DNA of 64,000 nt from Streptococcus suis (GTDB lineage Bacteria > Bacillota > Bacilli > Lactobacillales > Streptococcaceae), in the NCBI GenBank assembly GCA_022354845.1, contig CP031970.1, positions 1,240,001 through 1,304,000 on the forward strand. Direction: 5' to 3'. Positions 45,810-55,636 of this stretch are shown here, one piece after another. Under the pieces are notes generated by a model, which did no database searches, was not told the DNA's origin, and worked only from the letters and a program-made list of their open reading frames with translations. Within the stretch, counting starts at the first letter, position 1, and each line of letters starts with the position of its first letter. Position numbers and translations under genes: made by a program.

Positions 45810-46900
45810 TAAGCATTCTCCGCAGCAAATTTCTTCATGAATTCGATTAAATCAACCACTCCTTGACGTGGGAAGGCATTGTATAATGATGCCCGCATTC
45901 CGCCAACTGAACGGTGACCTTTGATATTCTTAAATCCAACTGCAGTTGCTTCTTTGACAAATTTTGCATCCAATTCTTCGCTTGGTGAAACAAAAGGAAT
46001 ATTGGATACTGATCGCTCTTCTTTTTTGCGAACAGGATTTGTGTAGAAATCAGACTGGTCGATATAGTCATAAAGCAAACCAGATTTTTCACGGTTGATT
46101 TTTTCCATCTCATCAACACCACCAATTTCTTTCACCCAATCAAAGACAAGTTTAGAAATATAGATAGAGTATGCTGGCGGGGTATTATATAGAGACTCAT
46201 TTTCAGCTTGAATACGGTAGTCCAACATGCTTGAAAGCATTGGCTGATCATTGAGGAAATCCTCACGAACAATCACCACAGTCACACCTGCAGGGCCAAT
46301 ATTCTTTTGGGCACCAGCATAAATCATGGCAAAATCTTCAACATTATAGCGAGCTGCTAAAATATTTGAAGACATGTCAGCAATCACTGGCACACCATTG
46401 GTGTCAGGAATATCATATACTGCTGTTCCTTCAATAGTGTTATTTGTTGTCAAATGCACATAGGCTGCACTTGGATCAATATCATGTTTATCGAAAGTTG
46501 GCAATTCTGCATAGGTAATATCTTCAGTTGAACCAAGCAAAATTGGTTCAAAGGCAATAGTTTTAGACAACTTCACTGCCTCTGTATACGCTTTTTTCCC
46601 CCATGAACCACCTGCAAGATAGTAAGCTTTTTTGCCTTGAGCGAAGTTGAGCGGAATCATTGTGAATTCTAATGATGCTCCCCCTTGCAAGAAAATAACT
46701 TTATAGTTATCAGGAATCGCCATCAATTCACGAAGTGTTGCCTCAGCACTCTTTATAATATTATCAAAGTCCTTGGAGCGATGCGACATCTCCAAAACAC
46801 TCATTCCCGAACCATTGTAGTCCAAGAATTCAGCTTGGGCGCGTTCAAGTACTGGTTTTGGCAATACTGCAGGACCTGCAGAAAAGTTGTAGATTGTCAT
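45809..46900 (-). CDS. serC: Phosphoserine aminotransferase
   Basis: Converts 3-phosphohydroxypyruvate and glutamate to phosphoserine and 2-oxoglutarate. The 363-residue protein has [10 protein letters not shown] at the N-terminus, the PLP lysine in [12 protein letters not shown] (about residue 198), and [11 protein letters not shown] near the end. The start at 46900 follows GGAGGGATTTT; a longer frame lacks a ribosome site and covers the promoter. serB is not in the window. Confidence 0.96.
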   Translation of the reverse strand: MTIYNFSAGPAVLPKPVLERAQAEFLDYNGSGMSVLEMSHRSKDFDNIIKSAEATLRELMAIPDNYKVIFLQGGASLEFTMIPLNFAQGKKAYYLAGGSWGKKAYTEAVKLSKTIAFEPILLGSTEDITYAELPTFDKHDIDPSAAYVHLTTNNTIEGTAVYDIPDTNGVPVIADMSSNILAARYNVEDFAMIYAGAQKNIGPAGVTVVIVREDFLNDQPMLSSMLDYRIQAENESLYNTPPAYSIYISKLVFDWVKEIGGVDEMEKINREKSGLLYDYIDQSDFYTNPVRKKEERSVSNIPFVSPSEELDAKFVKEATAVGFKNIKGHRSVGGMRASLYNAFPRQGVVDLIEFMKKFAAENA

Positions 46901-46928
46901 AAAATCCCTCCAATATGTTAGTCTGTTC

Positions 46929-46957
46929 ATTGTATCACAAATATTCAGACAATTCAA
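46929..46957 (-). promoter_or_regulatory. serC operon promoter
   Basis: Minus-strand TTGAAT (46952-46957), 17 bases, TACAAT (46929-46934) with extended -10 TGA. Confidence 0.75.
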
Positions 46958-47134
46958 TAAAATGTTTTAATTTCATAAAAAACATTCGGTTTTAGGCCTA
47001 ATATACTTACAAAACTAGACTATTTATCCCGATTTCAATGTTTTTTCTTTTATATTCTCCCACATAGTTCATAAAAATGCAAATTTATACACCATACATT
47101 AACAAATAATGAGAAAATACAACTTTTCAGGATG

Positions 47135-47164
47135 AAAAAAATGACTAGCACTGCTAATCATTTT
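47135..47164 (-). terminator. ABC importer operon terminator
   Basis: Minus-strand AAAATGATTAGC/GCTAGTCATTTT (one T-G pair) on a three-base loop, followed by a run of T. It touches the last codon of the ATPase gene. Confidence 0.85.
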
Positions 47165-47921
47165 AGATGACTGGGTCAATATTTAATTCTGGTATGATTC
47201 TTGTTAAAAATTGCTTGGTTCGTTCTTCTTTCGGTCGAGCAAAAAACTGTTTGGGCTCGCCCTCTTCGATAATATGGCCTCCTTCCATAAAGATGACGTG
47301 ATTGGCGACATCTCTAGCAAAACTCATTTCATGCGTAACCACTACCATCGTAATCCCTTCCTGTGCCAATTCTTTCATGACCGACAAGACGTCACCAATT
47401 AACTCTGGGTCTAACGCAGAAGTTGGCTCATCAAACAGGATGACATGTGGTTTTACCGCAATAGCACGCGCAATACCTATCCGTTGCTGCTGCCCACCTG
47501 AAAGCTGACTCGGATAGCTATCTCGTTTGTCCGATAAACCAACCTTCGCTAGGGCTTTTTCCGCAATTTCTAAGGCTTCAGCTTTTGGAATTTTCCTTGC
47601 AATCACTAATCCTTCTAAGATATTTTCAATAGCTGTTTTATTGGCAAATAGATTATAATTTTGAAAAACAAAGGCTGTTTTTTGACGAATCTCTAATACT
47701 TCTTTTCGGCTGATTTTGGCCAAATCATAGTTTTTTTCATCCAGAGTCAATTTCCCTGCGTCAGCCTTCTCCAAGTAGTTAAGCGTCCTCAAAAAGGTAG
47801 TCTTTCCAGAACCAGATGGACCGAGAATGACAACGACATCTCCCTGATCAACCCTTAAACTAACACCATCCAAAACCTTTTTATCACCAAAGGATTTCTC
47901 AATATTTTTAACTTCTAACAT
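47163..47921 (-). CDS. Amino acid ABC transporter ATP-binding protein
   Basis: A 252-residue ATPase of the polar amino acid uptake type. Walker [10 protein letters not shown] (about residue 36), Q-loop FVFQNYNLF, signature LSGGQQQR, Walker [13 protein letters not shown] and H-loop VVTHEMS are all intact. It ends the operon URO-D gene - binding protein - two permeases - ATPase. The closest look-alikes are L-cystine importers (TcyN/TcyC), but substrate is not settled by sequence. Confidence 0.93.
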   Translation of the reverse strand: MLEVKNIEKSFGDKKVLDGVSLRVDQGDVVVILGPSGSGKTTFLRTLNYLEKADAGKLTLDEKNYDLAKISRKEVLEIRQKTAFVFQNYNLFANKTAIENILEGLVIARKIPKAEALEIAEKALAKVGLSDKRDSYPSQLSGGQQQRIGIARAIAVKPHVILFDEPTSALDPELIGDVLSVMKELAQEGITMVVVTHEMSFARDVANHVIFMEGGHIIEEGEPKQFFARPKEERTKQFLTRIIPELNIDPVI

Positions 47922-47938
47922 AAATTCTCCTATACAAG

Positions 47939-48610
47939 TTATACATAATTTTCAAGTTTGTTAAATAGAAATTGAATGAGGCCACAAATGAGAATATACA
48001 TTAAGAAAATGACAAGATACGATTCAAAATATTGATAACCATAAGCTGCCTCTACTTTTGCGATAGCTGTAATATCTTTTACCGTCATGACAAAAACCAA
48101 CGACGTTCCTTTCACAAGATTGATGACTAAATTACATAAATTTGGAAGGGCTGAGCGTAAAGCTTGAGGAAAAACAATCCGAATGTAGGCTTGACTGTTT
48201 GTTAATCCAATGGCTTGAGCAGCCTCTAATTGACCTTTATCAACTGTTAGAATGGCTGAGCGAATTATTTCTGATAGGCTTCCAATGGTCATAAGACTAA
48301 ATATGACAAACGCATATGCTATAGGAGGAATATTAAATACATTAATCCCAGTTCCCTTGAAAAGATTGTTCAGTAAACTTGGAAAAAGACTGTAAAAAAA
48401 TAATATCAATAATATTTGTGGTGTTGAGCGAATAAATGCAAGATAAATAATTGAAAAACTAGTTACCCCTTTAACCTTATAGTGACGTCCCAAAGCTAAA
48501 AAAAGAGCCGGAAAGAAACTAAGTATAATGGAAACAAGCATGATTCCCAGAGTGACTGGAACACCTGCAAGCGTCTTCAAATACGTAGAAATGATGTATT
48601 GAATATCCAT
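47939..48610 (-). CDS. Amino acid ABC transporter permease
   Basis: A 223-residue inner-membrane permease with about five helices. The EAA-type loop [28 protein letters not shown] docks to the ATPase. It pairs with the following permease as a heterodimer, as in cystine-type importers. Confidence 0.9.
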   Translation of the reverse strand: MDIQYIISTYLKTLAGVPVTLGIMLVSIILSFFPALFLALGRHYKVKGVTSFSIIYLAFIRSTPQILLILFFYSLFPSLLNNLFKGTGINVFNIPPIAYAFVIFSLMTIGSLSEIIRSAILTVDKGQLEAAQAIGLTNSQAYIRIVFPQALRSALPNLCNLVINLVKGTSLVFVMTVKDITAIAKVEAAYGYQYFESYLVIFLMYILICGLIQFLFNKLENYV

Positions 48611-48622
48611 ATTTAACTCCTT

Positions 48623-49312
48623 CTATCTATCTGTTTCCAAAGCATTTTCAAGGAATTGATTACCAAGTGCTAAAAGTAATGCTAAAGTCCAATATACCAC
48701 GGCTACTGCTGTATAGGTTTCTAAGGAATAGTTTCCTAAATTTCGTCCAATCAAGAGATTTCCTGCCCCCATGATATCTGCCAATCCAATTGTATAGGCT
48801 AAAGCTGTATCTTTTAATAAATTCAAAATCGCATTACTGATATTTGGAAGAGCAAAACGGAAAGCTTGTGGCAGTAAAATTCTCTGAAAAGTTTGAAATT
48901 CTGTCAGACCGATACTTAAACCTGCTTCCATCTGTCCATTCGGTACAGCTAGGTATGCTGATTTAAATACCTCCGAGATCGTGGCAGCATATAAGAGTGT
49001 CATAGCAGTTATGACAAAAACTGTACGTGACCATCCGTTCACATCTAAACCTAACCACCATTCTAAGAACTCTGGTAAACCATAAAATACCATGAATAGT
49101 AATACAATGGGTGGTGTACATCTCAATACAAAAACATAGCCTTTGGAGATGGAGACAATCACCTCATCTCCATATAACTGTCCCCATGCTAAAAGTGCAC
49201 CCAATAAACTTCCAATCACAATTGTTACGATTAATATCCATAGTGTTAATGGAAGTGCATAAAGAATTTCAGGCAGAAATTTAAAAACATAAGATAAGTC
49301 ATACGAAACCAT
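48623..49312 (-). CDS. Amino acid ABC transporter permease
   Basis: A 229-residue permease, partner of 47939-48610. The EAA loop is MEAGLSIGLTEFQTFQRILLPQAFRFALP. The start at 49312 follows GGAGGTGTTT; a TTG four codons earlier would place the ribosome site inside the gene. Twelve bases separate the two permease genes. Confidence 0.9.
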   Translation of the reverse strand: MVSYDLSYVFKFLPEILYALPLTLWILIVTIVIGSLLGALLAWGQLYGDEVIVSISKGYVFVLRCTPPIVLLFMVFYGLPEFLEWWLGLDVNGWSRTVFVITAMTLLYAATISEVFKSAYLAVPNGQMEAGLSIGLTEFQTFQRILLPQAFRFALPNISNAILNLLKDTALAYTIGLADIMGAGNLLIGRNLGNYSLETYTAVAVVYWTLALLLALGNQFLENALETDR

Positions 49313-49384
49313 AAACACCTCCAAAATTGTAACAAAAAGGAAAGATCTCAGTATACCATCTGAGCTTTCCCTCAGTTATTTATA

Positions 49385-50266
49385 TTACTTCGTTACGTAT
49401 GAGAAGACATCCTCTCCAAAATACTCTGTTGACAATTTCGAAATTGTTCCATCTTCTTGCAATTCTTGAATCGCCTCATCATACGCTTTAGCGAATTCCT
49501 CGTTTGTAGACGACTTGTGAATGAGTGGGTAGGTTTCAATTCCCTTATACGGGAACCATGTAAGCTTGTCTGCATATTGATGGTAAGCCCCATCTTCATT
49601 TGTCACTGCCTTTTCAAATGAAAGTTTGATATCAAAAAATGCATCATAGCGTCCTTCCAATACCCAGGCATATGCATCCGCAACTGTGAAACTTTCAGAT
49701 TCTGCCAACTTTATCGGAGTTGATGAATCCTTATTATATTCTTGAATAACATTGTATTGGGCATTCTGCGGTGAAATTGGAACTAATTTTCCACCTGCTA
49801 CTGCAAAAGAGTCAATATCTGTGTACTTAGAACTATCTTCTTTACGAATTGTGAATCCAATAATACTTGCTCCAATAGCATTTTCAGGAATGATAAATTT
49901 TTCAGCACGTTCAGCAGTATACCACGCCCCCTTTGTACCAATATCATACTTACCTGATTCAAGACCAATTAACAGATCTTCATCACTCGTTCCAACATAC
50001 TCAAATTGATAGGCATCCAGTTTCTCATCTATTGCTTTTAGTACTGCAACTTCAAATCCATCACTTTCACCTTTTTCATTAATAAAATCATACGGAGCAT
50101 AACTCTGTGTATGTGCTACTTTTAATGTAATGACACCATCACTAGTACTACTAGCTGTTGTATTCGATGCACTTTCGGACTTACCTATTAATTGTCTACC
50201 TATGATTGTTGCTGCAATTACTGCAATAGCCACACCACCTGTAATTGCCCATTTTTTCTTTGTCAT
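49385..50266 (-). CDS. Amino acid ABC transporter substrate-binding protein, N-terminally anchored
   Basis: A 293-residue family 3 binding protein: VAHTQSYAPYDFINEKGESDGFEVAVLKAI opens lobe 1 and the later GKYDIG... and FDIKLSFEKAV follow. The N-terminus is basic then hydrophobic (about 5-27) but has no lipobox; the whole protein contains no cysteine. It must be held by an uncleaved helix, or be released, in contrast to typical Gram-positive binding lipoproteins. A Ser/Thr-rich linker follows the helix. Confidence 0.9.
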   Translation of the reverse strand: MTKKKWAITGGVAIAVIAATIIGRQLIGKSESASNTTASSTSDGVITLKVAHTQSYAPYDFINEKGESDGFEVAVLKAIDEKLDAYQFEYVGTSDEDLLIGLESGKYDIGTKGAWYTAERAEKFIIPENAIGASIIGFTIRKEDSSKYTDIDSFAVAGGKLVPISPQNAQYNVIQEYNKDSSTPIKLAESESFTVADAYAWVLEGRYDAFFDIKLSFEKAVTNEDGAYHQYADKLTWFPYKGIETYPLIHKSSTNEEFAKAYDEAIQELQEDGTISKLSTEYFGEDVFSYVTK

Positions 50267-50292
50267 ATTCTTCTCTCCTTCATACCGTATCG

Positions 50293-51300
50293 TTATGCTT
50301 GAGCTACAGCTTCACGCACCCATTCAATCCTCTCTGAGCTAATATCACCTGGAATGGTACAATCTGCTCCAATTATGATACCCTGTTTCCCATTCTCCGC
50401 TATTAATCGCTTGGCTTCTGCCTGGATCTCCTCTTTACTTCCTGTATAGAGTAAGCTATTTTTGGTATTTTCAAAGCCACCTAAAACGGTTTTTCCACTG
50501 AATAATCGTTGCCCATCTTTCAGTGAAATTCCTTCTGGTTTAACCGCCCAGTTCACCACCTGTACTGGATAATCAGTAAAGACCGTCACATCATTTCTTG
50601 CCCCCTCATACCCACAAATATGAAGAATATTATTTCCACCAACACTATCTGCCGCCTCAAGTACAATTAAATCACTTTCAGAAATATAGCTGATGTAATC
50701 TTGACTTTCAATAGTCTCTGATTGAATATTTTGTGCACTGTAGTAAATACCATCTGCACCCGCTTCCGTTATAACTTTTCTCGCCAGAGTTGCAATGTCA
50801 TGTGCAATCACTTTCAATACTTCTCTTAATGTCTCAGGATCCTCTTTCAAAAAAGAAGCTACTTGCTCATCACCACCGTCAGTTTTATTGGAAACTTGCC
50901 ACTTCAAATGAGTTAATGGTGCAAAAATATTATAAACAGAAACAATATCCTCTGTAAAATTTGAACGTACCTGCTTCACCAATTCCACTTGCTGATCGAA
51001 CCACGGATGATTCTCTCCAATTGATTCAATCGTCGCTAATTCTTTGATGGAAGCAATTCCTTCTTTTATTAATGGATTTGGATAAGAAAAGAAACCATCG
51101 CTCATAATCTTTACAAAATCAGGATTGACATCCTCCACAAATTTTTTATGTCCAGCAACATTTTTTGAAAAAATTTCTGGTTGATTAAAACCTTTAAAAA
51201 ATTCATTTTCACTGGCAAAGTGGTACCAAAATCCAACAGGTACTCGATCAACCTCTTCACCTTTAAAAGCTTTTAAAACTAATTCTCGCTTATTTGTCAT
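50293..51300 (-). CDS. URO-D/MtaA-like methyltransferase family protein
   Basis: A 335-residue TIM-barrel protein of the uroporphyrinogen decarboxylase superfamily. His227-x-Cys229 (HICGYEG) and Cys314 (GADCTIPGD) give the HxC...C zinc site of the MtaA/CmuA-type thiol methyltransferases; true HemE lacks it. The N-terminal KRELVLKAFKGEEVDRVPVGFW is also of this type. No corrinoid protein or haem genes are nearby. It is the first gene of the ABC importer operon and divergent from a LysR regulator, so it may act on the imported compound, perhaps a methylated thiol. That is inference. Confidence 0.82.
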   Translation of the reverse strand: MTNKRELVLKAFKGEEVDRVPVGFWYHFASENEFFKGFNQPEIFSKNVAGHKKFVEDVNPDFVKIMSDGFFSYPNPLIKEGIASIKELATIESIGENHPWFDQQVELVKQVRSNFTEDIVSVYNIFAPLTHLKWQVSNKTDGGDEQVASFLKEDPETLREVLKVIAHDIATLARKVITEAGADGIYYSAQNIQSETIESQDYISYISESDLIVLEAADSVGGNNILHICGYEGARNDVTVFTDYPVQVVNWAVKPEGISLKDGQRLFSGKTVLGGFENTKNSLLYTGSKEEIQAEAKRLIAENGKQGIIIGADCTIPGDISSERIEWVREAVAQA

Positions 51301-51332
51301 TGTATTTTTTCCTTTCGATTTGACATGTTCTT

Positions 51333-51360
51333 ATCTTACCATCACAATTTATACTTGCAA
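51333..51360 (-). promoter_or_regulatory. Candidate promoter of the URO-D/ABC operon
   Basis: Minus-strand TTGCAA (51355-51360), 16 bases, TAAGAT (51333-51338), followed by AAAGGAAAA before the start. The 372-base gap to the LysR gene is very AT-rich and should hold the operator. Confidence 0.5.
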
Positions 51361-51634
51361 AATCTATATTTTTTATCGTTAGCTATAAGAAAAATTTATT
51401 ATAAAAACCAACTATCCATTGCTATAGTTTTTAATAATATCGTTTGACATAATACCGTCATTTTCGATGAATTTTATCTATTTTAGAACGATTTACATGA
51501 CCATTATTTGAGAAAATGTATTTTTGAGATAAAAAATGTTGTGTTTTCATTGGTTTTCTTTTTACCCATAGATAAAGACTATCACATCATAGTTTATTTG
51601 TATTGGAGTTTTACCGAAAATACAGGGTTGGTTT

Positions 51635-51643
51635 TGCTATAAT
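51635..51643 (+). promoter_or_regulatory. LysR gene promoter -10
   Basis: TTGCTATAAT contains an extended -10 TGCTATAAT about 30 bases before the start; -35 weak, as often for autoregulated LysR genes. Confidence 0.6.
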
Positions 51644-51672
51644 AACACTAGAAATGGTAAAGGAGATGCTAC

Positions 51673-52575
51673 ATGAATTTACAACAATGTCGGTATGTTG
51701 AAGCAGTGGCACGAGCAGGTTCTTTTAGCCAAGCAGCAAAAGAACTGTTTGTGACTCAACCAAATCTGTCAAGCTCTATCAAAGTTTTAGAGAGTCAACT
51801 TGGGGTTCAACTATTTTTGAGGTCCAATAAAGGAGTTCGCCTCACTGAGGAGGGACATGATTTTCTAAAGTATGCTAAAAGGATTTTAGGCGAGCTCAGC
51901 CTACTTGAACACCGGTATAATAGTACTTTTAAGAAGAGTTTTACCGTTGCATCTCATCATTATGATTTTTTATCCATCCCTTTGGCCAGAATGGCAGAGC
52001 AGTATAAAGAGGACTATCAAGATTTTCAATTAATTGAAACTACTACAAAACGTATCATAGAGAGTGTTGCAAATTTCGAATCAGATGTAGGAATTATCTT
52101 TATCAATCAAGAGAATAAAGATATTCTAGAGCGGTCCATCCAAAATCAAGATTTAGAATTTACATCATTAGGAGATTTTCCTACACGTGTGTTTTTAGGG
52201 AAACAGCACCCGCTAGCTCAACTATCTGAAATATCTGAGGAAGATTTAGTTGGCTATCAGCAAGTACGATTCCGACAGGATAAATCGGGCATCACTTTTG
52301 ATGAAGATCCTCTTGAAATCCATAAAAATCAAACAATCATTTATAGTAATGACAGAGGTACTGTAATGAATCTACTATGTGCAAGCAATGCCTATGCCTC
52401 GGGTCTCGGAATTGTAAATAGTTTTATCAAAGAACAAATTGTCCTCATACCTTTAAAGAATAGTCCAACCCATACTTTGGGTTACGTGACAAATAAAAAG
52501 AAGAATATCACAGATATTACTTTCTCTTTTATTGATGAAATTAAGCTGAGTTTGACACCACATACAACTGCATAA
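51673..52575 (+). CDS. LysR-family transcriptional regulator
   Basis: A 300-residue regulator. The winged helix-turn-helix is residues 1-60 (YVEAVARAGSFSQAAKELFV, TQPNLSSSIKVLESQLG); the effector domain follows (FTVASHHYDFLSIPLARM...). It is divergent from the URO-D/ABC operon, the standard LysR arrangement, so it very probably controls that operon. In streptococci, related regulators such as CysR/MetR/TcyR govern sulfur amino acid uptake; this fits but does not prove a sulfur role. Confidence 0.93.
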   Translation: MNLQQCRYVEAVARAGSFSQAAKELFVTQPNLSSSIKVLESQLGVQLFLRSNKGVRLTEEGHDFLKYAKRILGELSLLEHRYNSTFKKSFTVASHHYDFLSIPLARMAEQYKEDYQDFQLIETTTKRIIESVANFESDVGIIFINQENKDILERSIQNQDLEFTSLGDFPTRVFLGKQHPLAQLSEISEEDLVGYQQVRFRQDKSGITFDEDPLEIHKNQTIIYSNDRGTVMNLLCASNAYASGLGIVNSFIKEQIVLIPLKNSPTHTLGYVTNKKKNITDITFSFIDEIKLSLTPHTTA

Positions 52576-52757
52576 ACAGCTTAGAATACATTTTAAAAAT
52601 GGTTTTTAGGTTGTTTTTTATGCTTAAAAAACACATTGTTGAATGAAGAGCTTTCAGACAAGGAAATGAGATACAGCTTACTAGGATGTTCTAGGTTGGA
52701 AATATGACAAGCTGAAAGTGACGATGTATCAAAGCGAATTCAAAAATCAATACAATA

Positions 52758-52781
52758 TAAAAAACTAGGCGTCAGCCTAGT
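52758..52781 (-). terminator. rsmI terminator
   Basis: Minus-strand ACTAGGC/GCCTAGT on a TGAC loop followed by TTTTT. The rsmI stop codon lies in the loop, so translation and termination are very close. Confidence 0.85.
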
Positions 52782-53635
52782 CCATGATAGATATCGTATA
52801 CTTCTTGTTTTTTTAGTTGGTAACGTTTGGCTACTTCTTTGATGGCCTGATTGGGTTTCCGACCACCTGCAATTTCCTTTTCTACCTCAGCTTTTAAATC
52901 CACTTCTTCAGCTGATGGGCGGTCTTCTTCACCAGCTCCTGCTACAATTATCATGCATTCTCCCTTAAGCGGGTTTTCTTCAAGATACGCGAGGAGTTCT
53001 GAGATTGAACCTCTTTGGTATTCTTCAAACAGCTTGGTTAACTCCCGAACAATCGTAGCCTGACGATCACCATAAACCGACAACATATTTTCCAAGGTAT
53101 CAGCCACACGGTAAGGCGATTCATAGAAAATCTGAGTCTCTGGATAGGCTCTTTTTTCTTGAAAAAATTCCTTTTGTTGTCCTGCTTTCCTCGGTAAAAA
53201 ACCATAGAAAATATGTGGTTGTGGGGCTAATCCAGATGCGATGAGAGCTGTAATCCCTGCAGAAGCACCTGGTAGGGAAATCACAGGAATATTTTCTTCA
53301 ATTGCTGCACGCACTAAATCGTGACCAGGATCTGATATGGAAGGCAAGCCAGCGTCAGATACTTGAGCAATTGATTGACCAGATTTGAGCCAATCGAGCA
53401 AGACAGGAATTTTATCATGAGCATTGTGTTCATGAAAGGAGGTCTGCTTGGTATCAATCTCAAAATGTTTGAGAAGTAAACCTGTGTTCCTGGTATCTTC
53501 CGATGCAATGACATCAACTTCTTTCAAGGTCTGAATGGCTCTAAAGGTCATATCCTGCAAGTTTCCAATCGGAGTGGGGACCAGATAGAGGCTCCCGAAG
53601 GGCGACTGACCCTTAAATGATTTTTGTAGTTTCAT
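52772..53635 (-). CDS. rsmI: 16S rRNA 2'-O-ribose methyltransferase (C1402)
   Basis: Methylates the ribose of C1402 in 16S rRNA. The 287-residue protein has the tetrapyrrole-methylase fold: LYLVPTPIGNLQDMTFRA, ASEDTRNTGLLLKHF, VSDAGLPSISDPG and the ISLPGASAGITAL motif, then a C-terminal helical part with NQAIKEVAKRYQLKKQEVYD. It ends the tmk-holB-yabA-rsmI group, one base after yabA. Confidence 0.95.
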   Translation of the reverse strand: MKLQKSFKGQSPFGSLYLVPTPIGNLQDMTFRAIQTLKEVDVIASEDTRNTGLLLKHFEIDTKQTSFHEHNAHDKIPVLLDWLKSGQSIAQVSDAGLPSISDPGHDLVRAAIEENIPVISLPGASAGITALIASGLAPQPHIFYGFLPRKAGQQKEFFQEKRAYPETQIFYESPYRVADTLENMLSVYGDRQATIVRELTKLFEEYQRGSISELLAYLEENPLKGECMIIVAGAGEEDRPSAEEVDLKAEVEKEIAGGRKPNQAIKEVAKRYQLKKQEVYDIYHGLG

Positions 53636-53636
53636 T

Positions 53637-53954
53637 CTAATCTCGATTCAATAATTCAATACAGAACATACATGGCTCATCGTTATCTCTACGTTTGCCG
53701 TATTCATACGTACAGATATGGAAACCATCCTCATAGATATTCTCCAAATTCTCCTTACCAAAGTTTGAAGGCTTGTGTCCTATCTTATCTTCTTTCTCCA
53801 AACGCTCACGCAACTTAGAATTTTCCAAGCGTAATCGTGTATTTTCATCAATAACACTTTGAAGATGTTTTTTAATGGCGTCCACATCAGCCAAGGTTGT
53901 CAATAAATTTTGTGAAAAATCATCAAGTGCATCAAATAGTTCTTTTTTATCCAT
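53637..53954 (-). CDS. yabA: Replication initiation control protein YabA
   Basis: YabA bridges DnaA and the DnaN clamp and restrains re-initiation. The 105-residue protein has the long N-terminal coiled coil (about 1-60) and a C-terminal zinc domain with H-I-C...C-M-F-C. The start at 53954 gives [13 protein letters not shown], the family N-terminus; the frame extends upstream into holB but lacks a site. In many streptococci a PSP1/RicT gene lies between holB and yabA; here it is absent. Confidence 0.93.
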   Translation of the reverse strand: MDKKELFDALDDFSQNLLTTLADVDAIKKHLQSVIDENTRLRLENSKLRERLEKEDKIGHKPSNFGKENLENIYEDGFHICTYEYGKRRDNDEPCMFCIELLNRD

Positions 53955-53977
53955 TCCTGTCCTTTCACTGATTCGCT

Positions 53978-54859
53978 TTACATGGTAAGGTATTCTAAAC
54001 AGTTTTGCAGACTGACATTTGCCTGCCACATTTTCTTGGCTTTCAGGACTCCGTCCATTTTTTCACGAGCTATCATCTCTGTTAATCTTTCTGCAAGTAA
54101 CAAGCTCAACACATCAAACAAGCGCCCCTGCTCTGCTTTTTCCACCGCTAAAGGAACCAGCACTCCTACTTGTAAATAAGCGCGGTTAGAATCAGTTAAA
54201 AGCAATTCTGTAAACTTTTTCGCTTGATCCAGCAAGTCAATAAACGATTTGTTTGTAGCCAGTCTTTTGGCCTCCTCTTGACTAGAAACCAGCCGTGCGA
54301 TAAGACTCGCTTGTGTTTTCAATAAGCCTTCTTCCTCTAGAAATCTCTCTAAATATGGAAGATTTTGGGGAAATGAGATAATTTGAGTACGACTCTTTAT
54401 GGTTGGTAAAACAGCTTCTTCTTGATTGGTCAAAAGAAAAATATGGATCGTCGACTGAGGCTCTTCAATAACTTTGAGCAGAGAATTTGCAGCATTCACA
54501 TGCATTTTCTCAGCATCACGTATGATAAATACTTGCTGGCTAGATTCAAAACCAGACTGAGAGAAGTTCTTGACCAACTCCCGTATCGTATCTGTTTTAA
54601 TGAAATTACCTTGGGGCGCCACAATGGTCACATCCGAAAAGTCATTTGATTCAATCAACCGACAAGAGCGACACTTTCCACAAGGATGGACACCAACTTT
54701 TTCTTGGCAAAACAAAGCTTGACTTAGAAAAAGGGCCATTTCAAAGCTCGCAAAATCACCTGAAAATAGATAAGCATGTGCCAAACGACCTTGTTGTAGA
54801 ATCGTGACAAATTGCTGATAAACCAGTGGTTGAAGATCTTTTAGTTCCTGAATATTCAT
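53978..54859 (-). CDS. holB: DNA polymerase III delta' subunit
   Basis: Part of the clamp loader. The 293-residue AAA+ protein has the zinc-binding CGKCRSC motif (about residues 60-66) and sensor region [10 protein letters not shown]. The P-loop position (FSGDFASFE) is degenerate, which is normal for delta' since it does not hydrolyse ATP. It starts within the tmk stop by a four-base overlap. Confidence 0.94.
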   Translation of the reverse strand: MNIQELKDLQPLVYQQFVTILQQGRLAHAYLFSGDFASFEMALFLSQALFCQEKVGVHPCGKCRSCRLIESNDFSDVTIVAPQGNFIKTDTIRELVKNFSQSGFESSQQVFIIRDAEKMHVNAANSLLKVIEEPQSTIHIFLLTNQEEAVLPTIKSRTQIISFPQNLPYLERFLEEEGLLKTQASLIARLVSSQEEAKRLATNKSFIDLLDQAKKFTELLLTDSNRAYLQVGVLVPLAVEKAEQGRLFDVLSLLLAERLTEMIAREKMDGVLKAKKMWQANVSLQNCLEYLTM

Positions 54860-55494
54860 ACTCTTTCCGAAAACCGTTTCTTAATGACCGCCAGAGCATC
54901 CGCAACGACTGCTTCCAACGGTTGACTGGCATCAATTTTTACAAATCGCTCAGGTTCTTGTTCCAATAAGCTGAGATAGCCTTGACGTACCCGACGATGC
55001 ATATCTGCCTTTTCCATATCTAAGCGGTCCACATCACGATCCGCATTGCGGGCAATTCGTGCCAATCCTTCTTCTGTATCAATATCAAAATAAAGGGTCA
55101 AATCAGGTTTTAATCCATCAGTCGCAAATTGATTGAGCCAGTTGATATCAGCCACATTGAGACCACGACCAAAACCTTGATATGCAATTGAAGAATCGAT
55201 AAAACGGTCAATCAATAGTAATTTTCCTTGAGCCAATGGTGGCAATATCTTCTCTTTTAAATGCTGACGTCGAGCTGCAATAAACAATAACAGCTCCGTT
55301 TTGTCATCCATTTCGGTATTTGCAGGATTGAGAATGATATTACGAATCTCCTCTGCAATGGCTACACCTCCTGGCTCTCTAGTTGTCACCACTTCAGGTC
55401 CCAGCTCTTGTAAAGCTGGTAATAATTCACGTAATACCGTAGTCTTACCAGCTCCATCCGGACCTTCAAATGTAATAAACATTCCTTGTTTCAC
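54856..55494 (-). CDS. tmk: Thymidylate kinase
   Basis: Phosphorylates dTMP to dTDP. The 212-residue protein has P-loop [10 protein letters not shown], the DR(Y/F) motif in [14 protein letters not shown], and the TREPGG motif. The start is a GTG at 55494 ([11 protein letters not shown]) at proper distance from AGGTAGAG; an ATG four codons in has GGA touching it and is less likely. Confidence 0.95.
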   Translation of the reverse strand: MKQGMFITFEGPDGAGKTTVLRELLPALQELGPEVVTTREPGGVAIAEEIRNIILNPANTEMDDKTELLLFIAARRQHLKEKILPPLAQGKLLLIDRFIDSSIAYQGFGRGLNVADINWLNQFATDGLKPDLTLYFDIDTEEGLARIARNADRDVDRLDMEKADMHRRVRQGYLSLLEQEPERFVKIDASQPLEAVVADALAVIKKRFSERV

Positions 55495-55636
55495 TGTCTC
55501 TACCTTTCGATTTGCTCATTCATAGTTCTTTTTATTTTACCAAAATCTAGCCAAAAAAGCACTTGAAAATTGACTTGTATTTCTTCACCAAATACCGTAC
55601 AATGTCAATATAGATTTCTAAGGAGAGTGAAAAAGT

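Noticed and set aside
50293..51300. Calling the URO-D family gene hemE
   Set aside because: Streptococci lack haem synthesis, no hem genes are nearby, and the HxC...C zinc ligands indicate the methyltransferase branch.
52576..52771. Hidden small gene between LysR gene and rsmI
   Set aside because: No frame with both start and ribosome site; only AT-rich sequence and the rsmI terminator.
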